The notes under the pieces are model-generated. The model did no database searches and was not told where the DNA came from. It saw only the letters and a list, made by a program, of their open reading frames with translations. From contig JBKBIT010000007.1 in assembly GCA_046297455.1 (NCBI GenBank), forward strand, positions 1 through 64,000: a stretch of 64,000 nt of DNA, read 5' to 3'. Numbering within the stretch: the first letter of the stretch is position 1; each line of letters opens with the position of its first letter. Position numbers and translations under genes: made by a program. The stretch comes from ZYF759 sp046297455 (GTDB taxonomy: Bacteria; Pseudomonadota; Alphaproteobacteria; Rhizobiales; Rhizobiaceae). Below are positions 40,855 through 49,799 of this stretch, one piece after another.

Positions 40855-42596
40855 GCCGGCTGATTGTCCCGAAGGCGGCGCGTGGCTTCCCGGTCGATCG
40901 CTCCGTCGACGATCGCCACACCGAATAGGGCAGCCGCCTGCTCGGCCGTGTAGTAGCCCAGCCGCACATCCTCCAGCACGAGTTCCGGTTGCCGCAGCAG
41001 GGGGTCACCGTAGCCGCCACCGCCCGGTGTCTCGACCGAGACCCGGTCGCCCGCGCGCATGGGCACATCCTGTTCCTTGGAGAGATGCTTTGGCACATGC
41101 GCCTCGCCATTGCGCCATACGGTCACGGTGTTTACGGCCCCGTCCGCTCCGCCTTCGGCGCCCTGCGGCCCGAAGCGGCCGTGATCCATGACGAAGGAAG
41201 CGCGGGCGTCGCCGCGCAGCAATTCGATCTCGTAGGCCAGGCCCATGCCGCCGCGATGCCGGCCCGCTCCGCCCGAGCCCTCGCGCAGCGCATAGTGGCT
41301 GTAGAGGATCGGATAGTTCTGCTCCATGATCTCGACCGGCGGCGATTTGGAGATGCCGATGGTCGAGCAGCCGTTCGACAACCCGTCATGGTCGGCATTG
41401 CCGCCATAACCGCCGCCCGACAGCTGGTAGAGCACGAAATCACGGCCGCGTTCGGGGTCATGGCCGCCAAGGCCGAAATTGCCGCTGGAGCCGGCGGGCG
41501 CCGCCGTCACGCAATCGGGGATCGCCTGCACCAGCGCCGCAAAGACGGCCTCCGCGATCCGTTGTGAGACTTCCGCGGCACAACCCGAGACCGGGCGCGG
41601 GTAGCGCGCATCGAGAAACGTGCCCTCCGGCCGGCGGATGGTCAGCGGCTCGAATGCGCCGGCACTCATCGGTACGTCGGGGAAGATGTGGCGCATGGCG
41701 AGATAAACAGACGAGTGCGTGGTCGCCAGCACACTGTTCATGGGACCGATACAGGGCGGGCTGGAACCGCCGAAGTCGAAGGTGAGTTCCTCGCCGCTCT
41801 TTTCAACCAACAGCGCGATGGCAAGCGGTTCGTCGACCACCCCGTCGGAATCGACATAGGCCGTCGAGCGGTAAACACCGTCGGGAATGGTGGCGATGCG
41901 GGCGCGCATCTGTTCTGCCGCGCGACGCCGCAGTTCGGCGATCGTCTCGACAACCGTATCGTCGCCGTAACGATCCAGCAGTTCGAACAGCCGATCCCGG
42001 CCGACCATGAGGGCAGCGGCCTGGGCCTTGATGTCACCGATGCGCTGGTCCGCAATGCGGATATTGGAGAAGATGATGGCCTGGATCTGCTGGTCGAGTT
42101 CGCCCTTGCGGAACAGTTTAACCGGCGGCAGCCGCAGCCCCTCCTGTTCCACCGCCGTGGCGGAAGCCGAAAACCCGCCCGGCACCGCACCGCCAATATC
42201 GGGCCAGTGGCCGGTATTGGACAGCCAGCAGAAGATTTTTCCGTTGCGCCACACGGGCATGGCAAAGCGCACGTCCATCAGATGCGTGCCGCCCAGATAG
42301 GGATCGTTGACGATGTAGATGTCACCCTCTTCAGGTGGCAGGCAGCGCCCGTCGCGAATCATCTCGATGATGGTGCGCGTCGAATACTGCATCACGCCTA
42401 CGAAGACCGGCAGGCCGCCTATGCCTTGCGCGATCAGCGAACCGTCTTCGGCGGAATAGATGCCGTCCGAGCGGTCGTTGGCCTCCGCGATGATCGGCGA
42501 GAAGGCGGCACGTGAAAAGGCAAGGTCCATCTCGTCGCAGACCTGGTTCAAGCCGGCCTCGATGACGGAAAGGGTGATCGCATCGAGCTTGGTCAT
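40851..42596 (-). CDS. Hydantoinase B/oxoprolinase subunit
   Basis: A 581-residue HyuB-type subunit. The N-terminal ITLSVIEAGLNQVCDEMDLAFSRAAFSP and NDPYLGGTHLMDV motifs, the middle YLAMRHIFPD..NAGAF-like stretch (MSAGAFEPL), and the GGSGGAGRHRGGMGL and VETPGGGGYGDP segments are family marks. With HyuA it forms ATP-dependent hydrolases of cyclic amides (5-oxoproline, N-methylhydantoin, hydantoins). Its start overlaps the hyuA stop by four bases. The end overlaps the convergent marR stop by four bases. Confidence 0.93.
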   Translation of the reverse strand: MTKLDAITLSVIEAGLNQVCDEMDLAFSRAAFSPIIAEANDRSDGIYSAEDGSLIAQGIGGLPVFVGVMQYSTRTIIEMIRDGRCLPPEEGDIYIVNDPYLGGTHLMDVRFAMPVWRNGKIFCWLSNTGHWPDIGGAVPGGFSASATAVEQEGLRLPPVKLFRKGELDQQIQAIIFSNIRIADQRIGDIKAQAAALMVGRDRLFELLDRYGDDTVVETIAELRRRAAEQMRARIATIPDGVYRSTAYVDSDGVVDEPLAIALLVEKSGEELTFDFGGSSPPCIGPMNSVLATTHSSVYLAMRHIFPDVPMSAGAFEPLTIRRPEGTFLDARYPRPVSGCAAEVSQRIAEAVFAALVQAIPDCVTAAPAGSSGNFGLGGHDPERGRDFVLYQLSGGGYGGNADHDGLSNGCSTIGISKSPPVEIMEQNYPILYSHYALREGSGGAGRHRGGMGLAYEIELLRGDARASFVMDHGRFGPQGAEGGADGAVNTVTVWRNGEAHVPKHLSKEQDVPMRAGDRVSVETPGGGGYGDPLLRQPELVLEDVRLGYYTAEQAAALFGVAIVDGAIDREATRRLRDNQPA

Positions 42597-44632
42597 GGCG
42601 CACCGATCTCGATGATGAGGTTGCCGTCGTTGTCGCAGCGGACACCATCACCCGGTTCCACCACCGTGGTTGCGTCCATCTGTTCCAGGATCGCCGGCCC
42701 GGTCAGAGTCGCGGAGAGCGGCATACGCTCGCGCGCATAGACCGGCGTTTGATGCCATTCGCCGGCAAACCACACAGGCCGTGTCTCGACCAGGGCGTCT
42801 TCCAGCCTGGCCGCACGGCCGTCGGGTTCGATCAGCCGCGACAGGTCGACCGGCGCCCGGCGACCGATGACCGATGTGTTCAGATTGACGAGGTTGGCAC
42901 GAATCTCCTTCAGCTCGACCCGGAACCGCGTGAAATAGGCCTTTTCGAACAGCGCCTGCAGCTTGTCGCTCGAAATCCTTGCCGAAGGCAGGGGCACGTT
43001 GATGAGATGCGTCTGGCCAACGAACTGCATGTCGGCGGAATGGACTAGGTCGATCTTTTCCGGCCGCACGGCTTCCTTGGCGATCTGGGCCTTGCCTTCG
43101 GTCGCCTGCTCTTCCAGCACCGCCTCCAGCATCGCCGCATCGAGCGCGGGGACAGGACGATTGATGGTGCGCACGAAGTCATGGCGCAGATCGGCCACCA
43201 CGCAGCCCAACGCATTGGTGATACCGGGCCGCGCCGGCACCAGCACCCTGGGGATCGAAAGTTCGCGCGCCAGCGCGGTGGCGTGCAGAGGCCCGGCGCC
43301 GCCAAAGGCGAACAGGGCGAAATCGCGCGGATCGTGACCCTTGGCGAGCGACACCATGCGGATCGCGCCAGCCATCTTTGTATTGGCAAGCCGGAGAACG
43401 GCGCCGGCGGCCTCGGTGCCGTCCATATCCGTCGCCTTGCCGATGCGCTCGGCAAAGACGTCTCTGACATCCTCGACCCGGATTGGGTTGTCGACGGAAA
43501 GCAGGCGGTTCGGATTCAGCCTTCCCAGCACCAGATTGGCGTCGGTGATCGTCGGCTCGCTACCACCCCGACCGTAGCAGATCGGCCCCGGTGCGGCGCC
43601 CGCGCTCTCCGGCCCGACCCGGATCAGCCCTGCATCGTCCAGCCTTGCGATCGAGCCGCCCCCCGCGCCCACCGTCTGCACGTCTACCATCGGCACGTGG
43701 ATCGGCATCGCATATTCGATCTCGATCTCGTTCGAGACCGCAGGCCGCGCGTTGCGGATCAGCGCCACGTCCGTCGAGGTGCCGCCCATGTCGTAGGTGA
43801 TCACGTTGGGCATGCCGGCGCGTTCGGCCGTGTAGGCCGCCGCCATCACGCCCGAGGCCGGCCCGGACATAACCGTCTTGGCGGCTTCGCGGGTCACGAA
43901 CCGCGCCGAGATCATGCCGCCATTGCCGTTCATGACGAGGAAATCGCGATCGTAGCCGCGCGCGTTCAACTCGTCAGCCAGCCTGCCGACATAGCGCTCG
44001 AGGATGGGCTGCACGGAGGCGTTGACCGCTGCCGTGACGCCGCGTTCGAACTCGCGCGCTTCCGACAGCAGCGCATGGCCCATGGTGATGTGGTCGTTCG
44101 GCCAGGCCTCGCGGGCAATTTCGGCCGCCCTGATCTCGTGCGCCGGATTGGCATAGGCATGCAGGAAATGGATCACCAGCGACTCGCAGCCGGCGGCAAG
44201 AAGGATTTCGACGGCCGCGCGCACCCCGGCCTCGTCCAGCGCCTCGCGCACCCTGCCGGAAGCCTCCATCCGTTCCGCGACTTCCAGTCGCAGATCGCGC
44301 GGGATCACCGGCACAAAACGGCCGGTCATGCCGTAGGGCTGGGGCCGCGTGCGCCGGCCAAGTTCAAGTACGTCGCGAAAGCCGCGCGTGGTGATCAGTC
44401 CGGTCCTGGCAAGCCTACGTTCCAGCACGGCATTGGTGGTCGTCGTTGTCCCGTGCACGATCAGATCGATGTCGGGGATCGGAAAGCCCGATTTTTCAAG
44501 CGCGGTCACGACGCCGCCGGCCTGGTTGTCAAGGGTAGTTGGCGTCTTGGCGACAGCGACCCTTCCTGCACCGCGCCCATCGATCAGGATAAGGTCGGTG
44601 AAGGTCCCTCCGACATCGATGCCGGCGACCAC
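42593..44632 (-). CDS. Hydantoinase A/oxoprolinase subunit
   Basis: A 679-residue HyuA-type subunit with an actin/ASKHA ATPase fold. The N-terminal phosphate loop GIDVGGTFTDLILID, HGTTTTTNAVLERRLARTG, MNGNGGMIS, and the second phosphate motif YDMGGTSTDVALI are clear, and GGAGPLHATALA follows. I prefer a GTG start at 44632 because AAGGTGGG lies just ahead and the protein then begins right at the phosphate strand. GTG 44665 and TTG 44680 in the same frame are alternatives. It is first of the minus-strand pair, facing site B. Confidence 0.92.
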   Translation of the reverse strand: MVAGIDVGGTFTDLILIDGRGAGRVAVAKTPTTLDNQAGGVVTALEKSGFPIPDIDLIVHGTTTTTNAVLERRLARTGLITTRGFRDVLELGRRTRPQPYGMTGRFVPVIPRDLRLEVAERMEASGRVREALDEAGVRAAVEILLAAGCESLVIHFLHAYANPAHEIRAAEIAREAWPNDHITMGHALLSEAREFERGVTAAVNASVQPILERYVGRLADELNARGYDRDFLVMNGNGGMISARFVTREAAKTVMSGPASGVMAAAYTAERAGMPNVITYDMGGTSTDVALIRNARPAVSNEIEIEYAMPIHVPMVDVQTVGAGGGSIARLDDAGLIRVGPESAGAAPGPICYGRGGSEPTITDANLVLGRLNPNRLLSVDNPIRVEDVRDVFAERIGKATDMDGTEAAGAVLRLANTKMAGAIRMVSLAKGHDPRDFALFAFGGAGPLHATALARELSIPRVLVPARPGITNALGCVVADLRHDFVRTINRPVPALDAAMLEAVLEEQATEGKAQIAKEAVRPEKIDLVHSADMQFVGQTHLINVPLPSARISSDKLQALFEKAYFTRFRVELKEIRANLVNLNTSVIGRRAPVDLSRLIEPDGRAARLEDALVETRPVWFAGEWHQTPVYARERMPLSATLTGPAILEQMDATTVVEPGDGVRCDNDGNLIIEIGAP

Positions 44633-44731
44633 ATGCCCACCTTCTTGCCCTTCATTCCCCTTCACGCGATCATCCCGCAAGTTGAGCCCATGAATCGGCG
44701 TCGGATTGGAACACCGCTCTACCGGCGCTCC

Positions 44732-44761
44732 TTGACTCGAAATTCATTCGTATACTAATAA
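44732..44761 (+). promoter_or_regulatory. MarR-type palindrome (site B) between hyuA and fpr
   Basis: ATT-N-GTATAC-N-AAT (44746-44759) is a perfect interrupted palindrome. With its left flank, AATTCATTCGTAT (44740-44752) is the exact inverse of the sequence at 33759-33771. On the plus strand it sits in the spacer of TTGACT (44732-44737)-N18-TAATAA (44756-44761), a plausible promoter for the ferredoxin-NADP reductase gene. The hyuA start lies 114 bp away on the other strand. Confidence 0.6.
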
Positions 44762-44828
44762 ATCAGCATCGCAAGTGCGACTGCTCGGCAGCCGTAAATC
44801 CTCCCAAAAATCGAGCGATACGGACATC

Positions 44829-45659
44829 ATGCAGCCCGAAGAAGCGACAGCCAGCGCCACTCCAGGCAACGAGCCCGCCTTTCCGATACCGGCCGGCGTG
44901 TTCGCCGAAACCGTCGTGTCGGTCAAGCACTACACCGATCACCTGTTTTCCTTCCGCATCACGCGCCCGCAGAGCTTTCGGTTCCGCTCCGGCGAATTCG
45001 TGATGATCGGCCTGCCCAACGCAGAGAAGCCGGTGTTGCGGGCCTATTCGATCGCCAGCCCGTCCTGGGACGACCAGCTCGAATTCTTCTCCATCAAGGT
45101 GCCTGATGGCCCGTTGACCCAGCACCTGCAGAAGATCCAGCCAGGCGACACGATACTGATGCGCCAGAAGCCGACCGGCACGCTGGTGCTGGACGCGCTG
45201 AAGCCGGCCAAGCGCCTCTATATGATCGCCACCGGCACCGGCATCGCACCCTTTGCCAGCCTGATCCGCGATCCCGAGACCTATGAGAAATTCGAGCAGG
45301 TCGTCCTCACCAACACCTGCCGCGACGTTGCTGATCTGGCCTATGGGAACGAGCTGTTCCAGTCGATTTCCGAAGATCCCCTGATCGGCGAACTCGTCTC
45401 CGGACGCGTGACCTATTACGCCACCACGACGCGCCAGGATTTCGCGCGCATGGGCCGCATCACCACCCTCATCGAAAACGGCAAGCTGTTCGCCGATATC
45501 GGTTTCGAGCCTTTCGATCCCGCCAGTGACCGGGTCATGATCTGCGGGTCGATGGCCATGATCAACGACGTCAAGACATTGGTCGAAAAGGCCAATCTGG
45601 AGGAAGGCTCCAACAGCCGTCCGGCCGATTTCGTGGTCGAGCGCGCCTTCGTCGGCTAG
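44829..45659 (+). CDS. fpr: Ferredoxin--NADP+ reductase
   Basis: A 276-residue FAD enzyme passing electrons between NADPH and ferredoxin or flavodoxin. The FAD-binding motif RAYSIASP (about residues 73-80) and ATGTGIAPF (NADP-binding, about 137-145) are present, as is the C-terminal VERAFVG, typical of bacterial subclass I FNRs. An extra acidic N-terminus of about 20 residues precedes the core. The frame is open 18 codons further upstream. Its likely promoter contains site B, so the gene may serve the adjacent reductase, but Fpr is also a general redox enzyme. Its stop overlaps the lysR stop convergently by four bases. Confidence 0.93.
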   Translation: MQPEEATASATPGNEPAFPIPAGVFAETVVSVKHYTDHLFSFRITRPQSFRFRSGEFVMIGLPNAEKPVLRAYSIASPSWDDQLEFFSIKVPDGPLTQHLQKIQPGDTILMRQKPTGTLVLDALKPAKRLYMIATGTGIAPFASLIRDPETYEKFEQVVLTNTCRDVADLAYGNELFQSISEDPLIGELVSGRVTYYATTTRQDFARMGRITTLIENGKLFADIGFEPFDPASDRVMICGSMAMINDVKTLVEKANLEEGSNSRPADFVVERAFVG

Positions 45660-46537
45660 GCGAACAGCCCGCGATCCCTTTCGACCGCCTGCTGGATGAA
45701 GCTGGTTACCGCCTGTATGCGGCGCAGCGGCCGCATCGATTCGTGATAGACTAGCCAGTAGGCGCGGCGGATTGGCGCGATCGTCTCGACCGGCACCAGG
45801 TCGTCATGCGCGCGGGCGATGAAGGTGTGCAGAATGCCGATGCCGGCGCCCGAACGCACCGCCGCCACCTGCCCCAGCGCCGATGACACCGCAAAACCCG
45901 CCTGCCAGCCGGGCAGGAACTCCTCCGCATAGTCGAGGCTCGGCGACATCGCCAGGTCGGGCACGTAGCCGACCAGCCGGTGCCCGCGCAGCGCCTCGCG
46001 GTCGTCCGGCAATTCATGCGCCTGCGCATAGGCGCGAGAGGCATAGAGGCCCAGCGTGTAGTCGACCAGCTTGACCGCCACCAGCCGCCCTTCCGTGGGC
46101 CGGTCCACGGTAATGGCGATGTCGGCCTCGCGACGCGACAGTGAGAAGGAGCGCGGCACCGGCACGAGCTGCACCTGAAGCTCGGGATACAATGCCATCA
46201 CGCCGCCCAGTCGCGCAGCCAGGTAGGCAACACCGAAACCGTCAGGCGCGCCGATACGAACCGTGCCCGATACGGCCTCGCCCTCGCCGGCAATCTCAGC
46301 CCGGGCGGCGATCATGTCGGCTTCCATCCGCTCGGCGACCTCAAGCAGACGCTCGCCCTCTCGCGTCAGTTCGGTGCCCGTCGTCAGCCGGCGGAACAGC
46401 TTGGTGCCCAACGCCTCTTCGAGAGAGGTCACCCGCCGCGAAACGGTCGCATGGTTCAGTTCAAGCCGCCGCGCGGCGCCCAGAATCTGCCCGGCCCGCG
46501 CCACGGCCAAGAACACGCGCAGATCGTCCCAGTTCAC
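45656..46537 (-). CDS. LysR family transcriptional regulator
   Basis: A 293-residue regulator. The N-terminal winged helix begins NWDDLRVFLAVARAGQ, with the helix-turn-helix in ARRLELNHATVSRRVTSLEEALG, and the periplasmic-binding-like effector domain spans about 90-290. GTG at 46537 is the best start (GGAGGG six bases ahead, family N-terminus); a TTG four codons upstream is possible. It is divergent from mmsA with a symmetrical site between them, so it probably controls mmsA. Confidence 0.9.
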   Translation of the reverse strand: MNWDDLRVFLAVARAGQILGAARRLELNHATVSRRVTSLEEALGTKLFRRLTTGTELTREGERLLEVAERMEADMIAARAEIAGEGEAVSGTVRIGAPDGFGVAYLAARLGGVMALYPELQVQLVPVPRSFSLSRREADIAITVDRPTEGRLVAVKLVDYTLGLYASRAYAQAHELPDDREALRGHRLVGYVPDLAMSPSLDYAEEFLPGWQAGFAVSSALGQVAAVRSGAGIGILHTFIARAHDDLVPVETIAPIRRAYWLVYHESMRPLRRIQAVTSFIQQAVERDRGLFA

Positions 46538-46560
46538 ATGGCCCTCCAAGATTGCGCAAA

Positions 46561-46581
46561 TTCATGCACGAAGCGCATGAA
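46561..46581. promoter_or_regulatory. Inverted repeat between lysR and mmsA, probable LysR site
   Basis: TTCATGC-N7-GCATGAA, perfect 7-base arms, contains a T-N11-A pattern as LysR proteins use. It starts 24 bases from the lysR start and 101 bases from the mmsA start. A further CATGC lies at 46591-46595. Confidence 0.6.
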
Positions 46582-46681
46582 ACTTCAATACATGCACATC
46601 GGCTGCGTCTGCCTTGGCGTTGCATCGCCGTCGCGGAAGCAGGACAATGGCGCTTCAGGAATGCCCATAGGGAGCGAGATC

Positions 46682-48178
46682 ATGATCGAAGTCGGACATT
46701 TCATCGGCGGCAAGCGCGTCGCCGGCCAGAGCGGTCGCAGCCAGGACATCATGCAGCCCATGGATGGCTCGGTACGCGGCAAGGTGGCGCTGGCCTCGAA
46801 GGATGAGCTTCGCGCCGCCGTCGAGAACGCCAAGGCTGCCCAGCCTGCCTGGGCCGCCACCAACCCGCAGCGTCGGGTACGCGTCCTGATGAAGTTCCTG
46901 GACCTCGTTCAGGCCGAGTATGACGAGCTGGCCGAAACGCTGGCACGCGAGCATGGCAAGACCATTGCCGACGCCAAGGGCGACATCCAGCGCGGCCTCG
47001 AGGTCGTGGAGGTCTGCATCGGCGCCCCGCATCTGATGAAGGGTGAGTTCACCGATGGCGCCGGCCCCGGCATCGACGTCTATTCCATGCGCCAGCCGCT
47101 CGGCGTCGTCGCCGGCATCACGCCCTTCAATTTTCCGGCCATGATCCCGCTGTGGAAGATCGCCCCCGCGCTCGCCGCCGGCAACGCCTTCATCCTCAAG
47201 CCGTCGGAGCGCGACCCCTCGGTACCGATGCGTCTGGCCGAACTTTTCCTCGAGGCCGGTCTGCCCGCCGGCGTGCTCAATGTCGTCAATGGCGACAAGG
47301 AAGTGGTGGACGCCATTCTCGACGACCCCGACATCAAGGCGGTCGGCTTTGTCGGCTCGACCCCGATCGCGCAGTACATCTATTCCCGCGCCACCGCCAA
47401 CGGCAAGCGGGCGCAGTGCTTTGGCGGCGCCAAGAACCACATGATCATCATGCCCGATGCCGACATGGACCAGACCGTGGATGCCCTCATCGGCGCCGGC
47501 TACGGCTCGGCCGGCGAGCGCTGCATGGCGATCTCCGTTGCCGTCCCGGTCGGCAAGGAAACCGCCGACCGCCTGATCGAAAAGCTGATCCCGCGCGTGG
47601 AAAGCCTGAAAGTTGGCCCCTCCACCGATTCGTCCGCCGATTTCGGTCCGGTCGTCACCAAAGAAGCGCTGGAGCGGATCAAGAATTATGTCGATATCGG
47701 CGTCAAGGAAGGCGCAAAGCTTCTCGTCGACGGCCGCGACTTCAAGCTGCAAGGCTACGAAAACGGCTACTACATGGGTGGCTGTCTCTTCGACGACGTG
47801 AAGCCCGACATGCGCATCTACAAGGAAGAGATCTTCGGCCCGGTCCTGTCGGTCGTGCGTGCCGCCAATTACGAGGAGGCGTTGGCGCTTCCCAACGATC
47901 ACGAGATGGGCAATGGCGTCGCCATCTTCACCCGTGACGGCGACGCGGCCCGCGACTTCGCTTCCCGCGTGAATGTCGGCATGGTTGGTGTGAACGTTCC
48001 GATCCCGGTGCCGATCGCCTATTACACCTTCGGCGGCTGGAAGGCCTCGGCCTTCGGCGACCTCAACCAGCACGGCGCGGATGCCTTCCGCTTCTACACC
48101 AAGACCAAGACAGTCACCTCGCGCTGGCCGAGCGGCGTCAAGGATGGCGCCGAATTCGTCATCCCGACGATGAACTAG
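46682..48178 (+). CDS. mmsA: CoA-acylating methylmalonate-semialdehyde dehydrogenase
   Basis: A 498-residue aldehyde dehydrogenase acting in valine, inositol and pyrimidine breakdown: methylmalonate or malonate semialdehyde to propionyl- or acetyl-CoA with NAD+. Marks are TPFNFPAMIPLWKIAPALAAGN (residues about 147-168), KPSERDP, catalytic Cys281 in GSAGERCMA, and KEEIFGPVLSVVR. Cys281 takes the place of the general ALDH cysteine and there is no ALDH general-base Glu, as in this CoA-dependent class. GGGAGCGAG precedes the ATG at 46682. Confidence 0.93.
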   Translation: MIEVGHFIGGKRVAGQSGRSQDIMQPMDGSVRGKVALASKDELRAAVENAKAAQPAWAATNPQRRVRVLMKFLDLVQAEYDELAETLAREHGKTIADAKGDIQRGLEVVEVCIGAPHLMKGEFTDGAGPGIDVYSMRQPLGVVAGITPFNFPAMIPLWKIAPALAAGNAFILKPSERDPSVPMRLAELFLEAGLPAGVLNVVNGDKEVVDAILDDPDIKAVGFVGSTPIAQYIYSRATANGKRAQCFGGAKNHMIIMPDADMDQTVDALIGAGYGSAGERCMAISVAVPVGKETADRLIEKLIPRVESLKVGPSTDSSADFGPVVTKEALERIKNYVDIGVKEGAKLLVDGRDFKLQGYENGYYMGGCLFDDVKPDMRIYKEEIFGPVLSVVRAANYEEALALPNDHEMGNGVAIFTRDGDAARDFASRVNVGMVGVNVPIPVPIAYYTFGGWKASAFGDLNQHGADAFRFYTKTKTVTSRWPSGVKDGAEFVIPTMN

Positions 48179-48298
48179 CTCTTGAGATGCAGCGGCGCCC
48201 GACATGCGCTCAAGAAGGCATGCGGGCACGGCAACGGGATCGATAGGCTGTTCACTATCGTCTCATCATTCTGATTTCATTACGTTTATCTCATCGTT

Positions 48299-48324
48299 AA
48301 AGGCGGGCCCTAGGCCCGCCTTTT
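48299..48324 (+). terminator. Strong terminator downstream of mmsA
   Basis: An 11-bp perfect stem AAAGGCGGGCC/GGCCCGCCTTT with a CTA loop and TTTT end lies 120 bp after the mmsA stop, in a 310-bp gap (48179-48488). The rest of the gap shows no gene; it holds the presumed promoter of the exported protein gene. Confidence 0.85.
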
Positions 48325-48488
48325 CGCTTATGAAGCTGCCGTGAATAGAGCGTGATGCAACCAATTGCCCCGCGCCGGCATTTGTTTTGCAGAAATGGTC
48401 GATAGGACCGAGGATCAAATAGAACTGTTGGCGCCTTGAACAGTTGAAAGAGTTCTTTGCCGCCGATGCAGGCCAAGGAGGTGCTGTC

Positions 48489-48875
48489 ATGGCACGTACG
48501 GCAATATTTGCAGCAGCAGCGGGCGCAATGATACTTACGGCCCTGCCTTTAGCTTCGGCAACGGATCACTCCGGCACCAATACGGAGCAGCAGGCCCAAG
48601 CAATCTCTCAGGCTCTTCCCCCCGCGTTGAATGCCAACATGCTGGCAATGAACATGTGCGGTGAGCGCGACCAGATCGTCGGAGAGCTGGAGCAGCATTT
48701 CGACGAGAACATTACAGCCGTTGGTCTCGTTGACGACAACGCCGTCGTCGAGGTCTTCGTCTCCAGCTCGGGAACCTGGACGATCATTGCCACCGGCACC
48801 GATGGCATGAGCTGTGTCCTTTCGGCCGGCGAGGGCTGGGAAAGCACGACGATGGTGCGTGGCGTGGATGCCTGA
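48489..48875 (+). CDS. Small exported protein with two cysteines
   Basis: A 128-residue protein with a signal peptide (residues 1-24, ending LASA) and a mature part of about 104 residues carrying two cysteines (NMCGERD and GMSCVLS) that can form a disulfide. A near-perfect AGGAGGT ribosome site lies seven bases before the ATG, indicating strong translation. The segment WTIIATGTDGMSCVLSAGEGWE resembles short exported proteins seen in rhizobia and marine Rhodobacterales, but I cannot assign a function. Confidence 0.8.
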   Translation: MARTAIFAAAAGAMILTALPLASATDHSGTNTEQQAQAISQALPPALNANMLAMNMCGERDQIVGELEQHFDENITAVGLVDDNAVVEVFVSSSGTWTIIATGTDGMSCVLSAGEGWESTTMVRGVDA

Positions 48876-48914
48876 TGTGGCACAAAGGTCGGCCAGTCTG
48901 AGCGCCGGAGGCGC

Positions 48915-49640
48915 TCAGAAGGAACTGTCCAGCCGTGTACCCGCGAACACCTCATCCTGATGCAGGACATGGCTCGCCTCGGACTGCACGTGCGACATCA
49001 GGGTGCGCACTTCTCTGACGGCACGGGGCACGTCCTTCGCCATGATCGCCTCGGCCAGCCGTAAATGGCCTTTCAAGCCGCTTTCGACGTGCGTGAGGCC
49101 GTAATAGTGCATCCAGAAGCGGCGGGTATGCGTCTGTAGTGGAAACGCTGCACGCATCAGATGGCAGTTGCCGGCTGCCTGCGCCACGGCGATATCGAAC
49201 ATCTTGTCGGCGGCAACGAAAGCCTCCATGCTTCCGTCTGATGCCGCCTGATTCATCAGATCGGTCGCTTTTTCAAGCATGCGCCGAGCTTCCGGAGTGC
49301 AATTCTGCGCCGCGGTACGGGCCAGCACCACTTCCACGTTACGGCGCACCACCATGATCTGCATCCAGTCATGGCCCTCTAGCGGCACAATCCTCACGCC
49401 GGAGCGCGGCCGGATCTCCAGCAGCCCGTCCCACGTCAGGCGTTGAATGGCCTCCCGCACCGGCGTCCGACCGACGCCGACTTGTTCCTGCAACTCGGCC
49501 TCCGTCGTCATGCTGCCCGGTTTCAGTTCGAGCGTGACGACCATTTGCTCAAGCCTGCGATAGGCGTATTCTGCCGAGGTCTTTATACCACCGAAACAAT
49601 CGAGCGTTGCCACATCTCTCCCCAGTTCAGCCCCGGCCAT
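48915..49640 (-). CDS. GntR family regulator (FCD domain)
   Basis: A 241-residue regulator. The N-terminal winged helix is AYRRLEQMVVTLELKPGSMTTEAELQEQVGVGRTPVREAIQRL (residues about 26-68). A C-terminal all-helical FCD ligand domain (about 95-220) contains the metal-site His residues FDIAVAQAAGN..HL and HL..A. It is divergent from the FAD oxidoreductase/hydroxyproline epimerase pair, which it probably controls in response to a proline derivative (inference from context). Confidence 0.88.
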   Translation of the reverse strand: MAGAELGRDVATLDCFGGIKTSAEYAYRRLEQMVVTLELKPGSMTTEAELQEQVGVGRTPVREAIQRLTWDGLLEIRPRSGVRIVPLEGHDWMQIMVVRRNVEVVLARTAAQNCTPEARRMLEKATDLMNQAASDGSMEAFVAADKMFDIAVAQAAGNCHLMRAAFPLQTHTRRFWMHYYGLTHVESGLKGHLRLAEAIMAKDVPRAVREVRTLMSHVQSEASHVLHQDEVFAGTRLDSSF

Positions 49641-49799
49641 GAATCACCAGAAGTTGCCTAAATTACAATACGTTTCGCGACAGACTTGCAACCGTTCTGC
49701 AACCTGGCCGGAAAAGATCACGGCGATTTTGCCGTTAAGTGATATGCAGCGGGCCGTTTCCATGGCTTTACGCTGCTGTCATGCAGCCGGATTAGTGCC

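Noticed and set aside
46655..48229. 524-codon minus-strand open frame under mmsA
   Set aside because: Antisense to mmsA and composed of Asp/Val/Gly/Ala-rich sequence typical of reversed GC-rich codons.
49714..49743. ATCAC...GTGAT arms before the FAD oxidoreductase as a GntR operator
   Set aside because: Only five-base arms 17 apart; too weak to separate from chance.
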